Assembly (NCBI GenBank): GCA_964596775.1
Contig: CAZQVN010000107.1
Span: 1 to 6,554, forward strand
Length of the DNA stretch: 6,554 nucleotides
DNA from: CAZQVN01 sp964596775
GTDB lineage: Bacteria; Eisenbacteria; RBG-16-71-46; JABDJR01; JAWXBZ01
Direction of reading: 5' to 3'
The translations under genes and the position numbers were made by a program. The notes beneath the pieces were generated by a model. It saw only the letters and a list, made by a program, of their open reading frames with translations. It was not told the origin of the DNA and searched no databases. Below, piece after piece: positions 1-4,113 of the stretch. The stretch's first letter is position 1; every line of letters begins with the position of its first letter.

Positions 1-1113
1 GCAAACGCCTCGGAGCCCGCCGGGGTCGGGTGCTGGTCGTCCGGGAGCAGATAGTACGGATCCACGTTCACATCGTCCAGTTCCATGTGGTCCATGAGCA
101 GAAGCGGGTCGACTCCCGTGATCGAACGCAAGCTCTTGAGCAGCGACATCCCCTGGGAGCTCGACCTCACTTTCCAGCGGACGATTTCGTCATGACGCGG
201 CAGGATCACGAGATGCATCGGCACGGAAATGGCACGGACATCCTCGACGAACCCGGGAACCCCGTCGAACTCCATGAGGTCGAGATGCGGATTCCGCGAC
301 GGACTGTGGACGCCGTGGAGCGGATCGCCGTGGCGGATCCGGTTGAGGATGAGGCTGTGCCGGACATCGAGGAGAAAACTCCGGGCGTGCCGCGTGGCCA
401 GGTCGCGAAAGCGCCCGTTCAGCCGCTTGAGCAGCGGATCGCCGGGCGCCAGCCCGGAGCGGACGCGCTCGCTCCACTCCGGTGTGACCTCCGGATCGAT
501 CAGGGCCAGTTCCGCTGCTTCCGGGTCGCCGGCCACGTCCGGTTTCGGCGAGGTCAGGCTGACCCGGCCGCCGGCCCGTTCCGCCGTGTCGCGCCAGGTG
601 GGCGCCCGCCACAGGTCCTCCACGATGAACGCCACGATGATGAAGTCCGGCTTCAGCTCCCGCGTCTTCTCCGCGGCCAGGCGGAACATCTGCACGACTC
701 CGAAGCCGTCCCGGGCGAAGTTCATCACTTCGTAGCCCGTCTGCCCGGCAAAGTAGTGGGGCCAGCCGAGCGGCTGGGCCGGGTTGGCGGTGAACGAATC
801 GCCGAAGATCAGCACGCGGGTGGACGAGCGCGGCGGTCCCGGGCGCGTGTCGAGGTTGCCGCGCGCGTCGACGGAGATCGTGCGGCCGGACAGGACGACG
901 CCGTTCTTGACGTCGCAGGCGAAGACGTCCTTTCCCGGAGCGTAGGAGTAGCCGGACGCCGCGTCGTACACATGGAGCGGCTCGCGGTACACCGTGTAGC
1001 CGGAATCCCGCGCCCGCGCGGCGAGGTCGATCCACAGCTTCAGGCGGAACGCCGTTTCCGCGAGGAGAAGTCCGACGGCGCCGGACAGGACCACGACCAG
1101 GACCCGCGCGGCC
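1..1113 (-). CDS. Membrane-anchored SGNH/GDSL-family hydrolase (partial at both ends)
   Basis: The minus-strand frame is open without a stop from the edge of the N gap to the window edge, giving 370 complete codons. The start codon is lost in or beyond the gap and the C-terminus lies outside the window. Numbering from the first visible residue, about 3-27 form a hydrophobic segment (RVLVVVLSGAVGLLLAETAF), so the enzyme is probably inner-membrane anchored with its catalytic part outside. The nucleophile block is VLIFGDSFTAN (Ser106, codon 795-797). A block II-like stretch is NFARDGFG (131-138). Block III should be GxND but reads FIVED, with Glu165 in place of the oxyanion Asn. The Asp/His block is LPDDQHPTPAGSEAF (Asp358, His361). 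The family covers esterases, lipases and carbohydrate or peptidoglycan O-acetyl-handling enzymes, and the substrate cannot be deduced here. The same strand and position after the Clp gene suggest co-transcription, but the gap prevents proof. The family call is confident; the specific role is unknown. Confidence 0.85.
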
Positions 1114-1213
1114 NNNNNNNNNNNNNNNNNNNNNNNNNNNNNNNNNNNNNNNNNNNNNNNNNNNNNNNNNNNNNNNNNNNNNNNNNNNNNNNNNNNNNNN
1201 NNNNNNNNNNNNN
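1114..1213. other. Assembly gap of 100 Ns
   Basis: Exactly 100 unknown bases, the conventional filler for a scaffold join of unknown length. It falls between the stop of the Clp ATPase gene (1214-1216, directly abutting the gap) and the N-terminal membrane segment of the SGNH hydrolase. The hydrolase start codon and any terminator or additional small gene here are therefore invisible. The true distance may be much more or less than 100 bp. Confidence 0.98.
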
Positions 1214-3460
1214 TCAGGAGTCCCAGTGGAAGCGCAGTTCCCCGTCGGCCACGCCGACCCGCACCGTTCCGCCGTCGCCGCTCCGCGCCAGGATCTCGCG
1301 GGCCAGCGGCTGGCGGATCAGGCGGTCCACGACGCGGCGGAGTTCGCGGGCGCCGTAGCGGTTTCCGTCTCCCTGTTCGATCAGCAGGTCGTGGACGGCA
1401 TCGTCCAGCTCGAGTTTCATCCGGCGCGGCTCCAGGAGGTCGCGGATCCCGGTGATGTAGCGCTCGACGATCCGGGCCAGGCTCTCCCGCGACAGCGGCC
1501 GGAACGCCACGATCTCGTCGATCCGGTTGACCAGCTCCGGCCGGAAGAATCCCGACAACGCCGCGCGCATGTCGATGACCGGGGGGGCCGTCTCCCTGTC
1601 CTCGGAGTGGAAGCCGAGTTCGCGCTTCGGCGGCTCCCAGGACGGCCGGAGGTTCGACGTGAGGATGACCACGGCCTGTGTGAAGTCCGCGGTGCGCCCC
1701 TGCGCGCCGCTCAGCCGCCCCTCGTCGAAGATCTGGAGAAACAGGTCGAACACCTGCTGGTGCGCCTTCTCGATCTCGTCGAACAGGACGATGCAGTGCG
1801 GTCGGGTGCGGAGCGCGGAAATCAGCAGCCCCTCCTTTTCGTAGCCGACGTAGCCGGGAGGCGCGCCGATCAGCTTCGCCGCCGAATGCGGTTCCATGTA
1901 TTCCGACATGTCGAAGCGGACGAGCCGCTTTTCGTCGCCGAACATGAGTTCGGCCAGGCTCCGCGCGAGCTCCGTCTTGCCGACGCCGGTGGGCCCCATG
2001 AACAGGAACACGCCGAGCGGTCGGTTCGGCGCGGCCAACCCGGCGCGCTGCGTGAGCATGGCCCGGGCCACGACGCCGACCGCGTGGTCCTGGCCGATCA
2101 CGCGCGCCTTGAGCTTCTCCTCGAGATCGAGAAGGCCCGCGGAACTCTCGCGGGTCAGCCGCTCCAGCGGAATCCCCGTCCAGCGGGCCACCGTGGTGAC
2201 GACGTCCGCCTCCGCGATCGCGATGCGCCCCGCGTCGGCCCGCGCGCCGCCGGCGTAGCTTTCCAGGCGCTTGCGGGCGCAGGTCTGATCCAGCGCGTCG
2301 ATCGCCTTGTCGGGGAGCTGGCGGTCGGGCACGTGGCGCACGGTGAGATGGATGGCGGCCTCCAGCGCCCCCGGTGCGATCGCCGCCTGGTGATGCGCCT
2401 CGAGCGAACCCCTGAGCCCGGACAGGATGGACAGCGTTTCCTTCGGCGTCGGCTCCTCCACGAGAACACGGTCGAAGCGGCGGTCCAGCGCCGGGTCCTT
2501 CTCGATGAAACGCCGGTACTCCTCGACCGTGGTGGCCCCGATGCAGCGGATGTCGCCGCGGGCCAGCGCCGGCTTCATGATGTTCGAAGCGTCGAGCGAA
2601 TCGCCGCCGGAGGCGCCGGCCCCGACCAGCGTGTGCAGTTCGTCGAGGAACAGCACGATGTCCGGGTTCTGCGCCGCCTCGTTGATGATGCCGAGGATCC
2701 GCTCCTCGAACTCGCCGCGGAACTTCGTGCCGGCCACCAGCGACCCCACCGACAGCTCGATGATCCGGCACTTCCTGAGCGGCGCCGGGGCCTGGGGAGA
2801 GGCCATCCGCTGCGCGAACCCCTCGACGATGGCCGTCTTGCCGACGCCGGCTTCGCCGACGAGCACCGGGTTGTTCTTGTTCCGGCGGAGGAGCACCTGG
2901 GCCAGGAAGTCGAGCTCGCGCTCGCGGCCGATGACGGGGGAGAGCCGCCCCCGCTGCGCCATCCGGGTCAGGTCGCGCCCGTAGCGGGCCAGCAGCGGCG
3001 TCGGCGTTTCCTCCGCTTCCGGCTCCGCCTCACCCGCGCCGATCGCCGCGTGCATGTCGGGAACGTCGAGACCGAGCGCGCTCATCAGCCGGACCGGAAC
3101 GTTCCGCCCCTCGCGGAAGATCGACTCGAGGATGTGCGCCGGCTCCACGACAGCCTGCCCCCCCTGCCCGGCGATCCGCCCCGCCAGCCTCAGGATGTCG
3201 CGGCCGCGCTTCGTGAACGTGAGAACTCCGGAGTCGGACGACGCCCCCGGCGTGGCCACCCGTCCGCGGAGCGCCGTCGTGAACTCGGCAAGCGTGACGT
3301 CGCGGTCGGCGAAGACCCGCTCGAGCTGTTCGGGTGTTTCGACGGCGAGGCCGAGAAAGAAGTGCTCCACGCCGAGCCAGGCGTTTCCGAGATCGGCGCT
3401 TTCCATGGCCGCCGCGGCCAGGACCTGCTCGGACGCCGGCGACATCCTGGGAAGGTTCAT
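1214..3460 (-). CDS. Clp/Hsp100 family AAA+ unfoldase, ClpA/ClpC type without middle domain
   Basis: A complete 748-residue ring-forming ATPase predicted to unfold and thread proteins in the cytoplasm. An N-terminal Clp repeat domain (about 7-140) precedes AAA+ D1: Walker A GEAGVGKT (202-209), pore loop AGTKFRGEFE (243-252), Walker B FLDEL with D273/E274, sensor 1 T310/T311 and arginine fingers R327/R328. D2 has Walker A GPTGVGKT (489-496), Walker B LFDE with D561/E562, pore loop GAPPGYVGY (532-540), sensor-1 N603, Arg finger R646 and sensor 2 GAR (703-705). The D1-D2 linker (about 400-415) is very short, so the coiled-coil M domain of ClpB/ClpV and the short one of ClpC are absent. The length matches ClpA. 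LGF at 615-617 sits where ClpA/ClpC carry the IGL/VGF/LGF loop that docks on ClpP, favouring a protease partner over disaggregation. No clpP is in view. The ATG at 3458-3460 is chosen because GGGAG lies 9 nt upstream and the Clp N domain starts soon after; Met6 is an alternative start. An FHA protein is encoded 69 bp upstream. Confidence 0.95.
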   Translation of the reverse strand: MNLPRMSPASEQVLAAAAMESADLGNAWLGVEHFFLGLAVETPEQLERVFADRDVTLAEFTTALRGRVATPGASSDSGVLTFTKRGRDILRLAGRIAGQGGQAVVEPAHILESIFREGRNVPVRLMSALGLDVPDMHAAIGAGEAEPEAEETPTPLLARYGRDLTRMAQRGRLSPVIGRERELDFLAQVLLRRNKNNPVLVGEAGVGKTAIVEGFAQRMASPQAPAPLRKCRIIELSVGSLVAGTKFRGEFEERILGIINEAAQNPDIVLFLDELHTLVGAGASGGDSLDASNIMKPALARGDIRCIGATTVEEYRRFIEKDPALDRRFDRVLVEEPTPKETLSILSGLRGSLEAHHQAAIAPGALEAAIHLTVRHVPDRQLPDKAIDALDQTCARKRLESYAGGARADAGRIAIAEADVVTTVARWTGIPLERLTRESSAGLLDLEEKLKARVIGQDHAVGVVARAMLTQRAGLAAPNRPLGVFLFMGPTGVGKTELARSLAELMFGDEKRLVRFDMSEYMEPHSAAKLIGAPPGYVGYEKEGLLISALRTRPHCIVLFDEIEKAHQQVFDLFLQIFDEGRLSGAQGRTADFTQAVVILTSNLRPSWEPPKRELGFHSEDRETAPPVIDMRAALSGFFRPELVNRIDEIVAFRPLSRESLARIVERYITGIRDLLEPRRMKLELDDAVHDLLIEQGDGNRYGARELRRVVDRLIRQPLAREILARSGDGGTVRVGVADGELRFHWDS

Positions 3461-3513
3461 GACGCCGCGCTCCCGGGAAGGTTCATGGCGTCGGTGCCCC
3501 GCTGAAGGTTCAT
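3451..3513 (-). repeat. Triplicated ATGAACCTTC start-codon repeat
   Basis: On the minus strand, ATGAACCTTC occurs at 3513-3504, 3486-3477 and 3460-3451, with offsets of 27 and 26 bp. The second and third copies extend to ATGAACCTTCCC. The unit-length stretches after copies one and two also align loosely (GGGGC-ACCGACGCC against GGGAGC-GCGGCGTC), consistent with an imperfect tandem duplication. The offset of 26 puts copies one and two in one frame and copy three, the annotated Clp start, in another. Exact positions were read directly; the duplication origin is inferred. Confidence 0.85.
3457..3513 (-). CDS. Possible 18-codon leader ORF overlapping the Clp start
   Basis: An ATG at 3511-3513 has GGGAG (3520-3524) 6 nt upstream and opens the reading frame MNLQRGTDAMNLPGSAAS. 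Its TGA (3457-3459) overlaps the Clp ATG as ATGA, an arrangement typical of translational coupling. The peptide matches no family I recognise, and it repeats its own start, MNL at residues 1-3 and 10-12. It could be a coupling leader that feeds ribosomes to the unfoldase start. It could equally be a by-product of the repeated ATGAACCTTC unit, with no function. Existence as a translated peptide is speculative. Confidence 0.25.
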   Translation of the reverse strand: MNLQRGTDAMNLPGSAAS

Positions 3514-3529
3514 GAAGAACTCCCGGCCG

Positions 3530-3934
3530 CTATCGCGGCATGAATTCGAGACAGGTGCGGCCGACCGTGAACAGCGAACCGGGGGCCAGAAGGACGCGCC
3601 TTGCGATCTTTTCGTCACCGATGAACGTGCCGTTGCGGCTGTCCAGGTCCTCGAGCCAGAAGTGCTCCCCCTCGCGCACGATCCGGGCGTGACGGGAGGA
3701 AACCATGGTGTCGAGCGGAAGCGCGAAGTCGTTCTCGTCCGCCCGGCCGATCGTCATCGACGCGGTGGTCACCGCGTGGCGCTGGCCGTCCATGGGACCG
3801 CCGACCACTTCCAGAAGGATCCGGTGGACGTGAACCGGCAGGGCCTCCATGTCCGGATGGGGCACGACCTTGTAAACGGCCGTCTGGGTGACGCTTTCCG
3901 GCGGGACATCGGAGGGTGGGTGCTGTTCATCCAT
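3530..3934 (-). CDS. Small FHA-domain protein, phosphothreonine reader
   Basis: The protein has 134 residues, almost all of it one FHA domain, which binds phosphothreonine peptides and usually works downstream of Ser/Thr kinases in the cytoplasm. The domain runs about 39-133. Visible hallmarks are TIGR (61-64, with the conserved GR), MVSSRHARI (77-85, with the S-x-x-H signature S79/H82) and DSRNGTFIGD (98-107, with N101-G102). The roughly 38-residue N-terminal tail contains TQT (16-18), which might be a kinase target as in GarA-like proteins, though that is only an analogy. The ATG at 3932-3934 is chosen because a strong AGGGAGGT (3940-3947) sits 5 nt upstream. The open frame continues further upstream to 4123, but that would overlap the divergent gene and lacks domain content. 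It is the first gene of the leftward unit, followed 69 bp later by the Clp unfoldase. No kinase or phosphatase for it is in the window. Confidence 0.93.
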   Translation of the reverse strand: MDEQHPPSDVPPESVTQTAVYKVVPHPDMEALPVHVHRILLEVVGGPMDGQRHAVTTASMTIGRADENDFALPLDTMVSSRHARIVREGEHFWLEDLDSRNGTFIGDEKIARRVLLAPGSLFTVGRTCLEFMPR

Positions 3935-3939
3935 GGCGG

Positions 3940-3947
3940 ACCTCCCT
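3940..3947 (-). promoter_or_regulatory. Ribosome binding site of the FHA gene
   Basis: AGGGAGGT on the minus strand, 5 nt before the ATG at 3932-3934. It decides the FHA start against the longer frame extending to 4123. The same octamer precedes the divergent phosphatase gene. Confidence 0.85.
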
Positions 3948-3959
3948 GCGGGGGGCTGA

Positions 3960-3984
3960 GGATGTCGATAACAGACGGACATCC
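3960..3984. repeat. Inverted repeat upstream of the FHA gene
   Basis: GGATGTC (3960-3966) and GACATCC (3978-3984) are perfect 7-bp inverted arms around an 11-bp spacer. The element starts 25 bp before the FHA start codon, upstream of its Shine-Dalgarno. It could be a regulator binding site or, if inside the transcript, a small 5'-UTR hairpin. It does not resemble the CIRCE heat-shock operator (TTAGCACTC-N9-GAGTGCTAA). Confidence 0.45.
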
Positions 3985-3994
3985 GGGAGTTTAG

Positions 3995-4004
3995 CGAAGC
4001 TTCG
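3995..4004. repeat. 10-bp perfect palindrome CGAAGCTTCG
   Basis: A self-complementary decamer in the centre of the divergent intergenic region, 11 bp beyond the 7-bp inverted repeat. Symmetry and position fit a dimeric regulator's site, but a decamer palindrome can occur by chance. Confidence 0.3.
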
Positions 4005-4099
4005 ACCGGCGCGCCAGAGAAAGAGAGCGCCACCCGGGACCCTGAGGAAGGCGCCGGCCCGCGTCGGAAGGCCCGGGATGTTATCATTGTCGCTCTCTC

Positions 4100-4107
4100 A
4101 GGGAGGT
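4100..4107 (+). promoter_or_regulatory. Ribosome binding site of the metallophosphoesterase gene
   Basis: AGGGAGGT with a 6-nt spacer (TTCCGC) to the ATG at 4114-4116. It fixes the start directly before a good signal peptide. Confidence 0.88.
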
Positions 4108-4113
4108 TTCCGC

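Larger units (their letters stand above)
3935..4113. promoter_or_regulatory. Divergent intergenic regulatory region
   Basis: These 179 bp separate the starts of two genes pointing away from each other, so the region must hold, or lie downstream of, promoters for both. For the rightward gene, TATCAT (4082-4087) is a plausible -10 about 27 nt before the ATG, but no good -35 is visible at 16-18 bp. For the leftward gene, TAAACT on the minus strand (complement of AGTTTA, 3988-3993) is a weak -10-like match, also without a clear -35. The region also contains an inverted repeat and a 10-bp palindrome, listed separately. The function as a promoter region rests on gene arrangement; the exact elements are weak. 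Confidence 0.55.

Noticed and set aside
190..1035. Minus-strand open frame of 281 codons inside the hydrolase
   Set aside because: It is an alternative frame on the same strand as the hydrolase; Arg/Pro-rich composition and no motifs, while the true frame shows GDSF and DDQH.
30..1358. Plus-strand open frame of 442 codons across the left region
   Set aside because: It reads through the N gap, overlaps the Clp C-terminus, and is antisense to the SGNH hydrolase frame that carries all catalytic blocks.
1226..3505. Long plus-strand open frame (759 codons) opposite the Clp gene
   Set aside because: Its translation is rich in Arg, His, Asp and Gly with no recognisable motif, and it is the antisense shadow of a clearly conserved Clp ATPase in GC-rich DNA.
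1214..3934. FHA plus Clp ATPase as part of a type VI secretion system
   Set aside because: The ATPase lacks the middle domain expected of ClpV, has a ClpP-docking-like LGF loop, and no other T6SS gene is in the window.
3935..4113. CIRCE or similar known heat-shock operator upstream of the FHA-Clp unit
   Set aside because: No match to TTAGCACTC-N9-GAGTGCTAA was found; the inverted repeat present has different arms and spacing.
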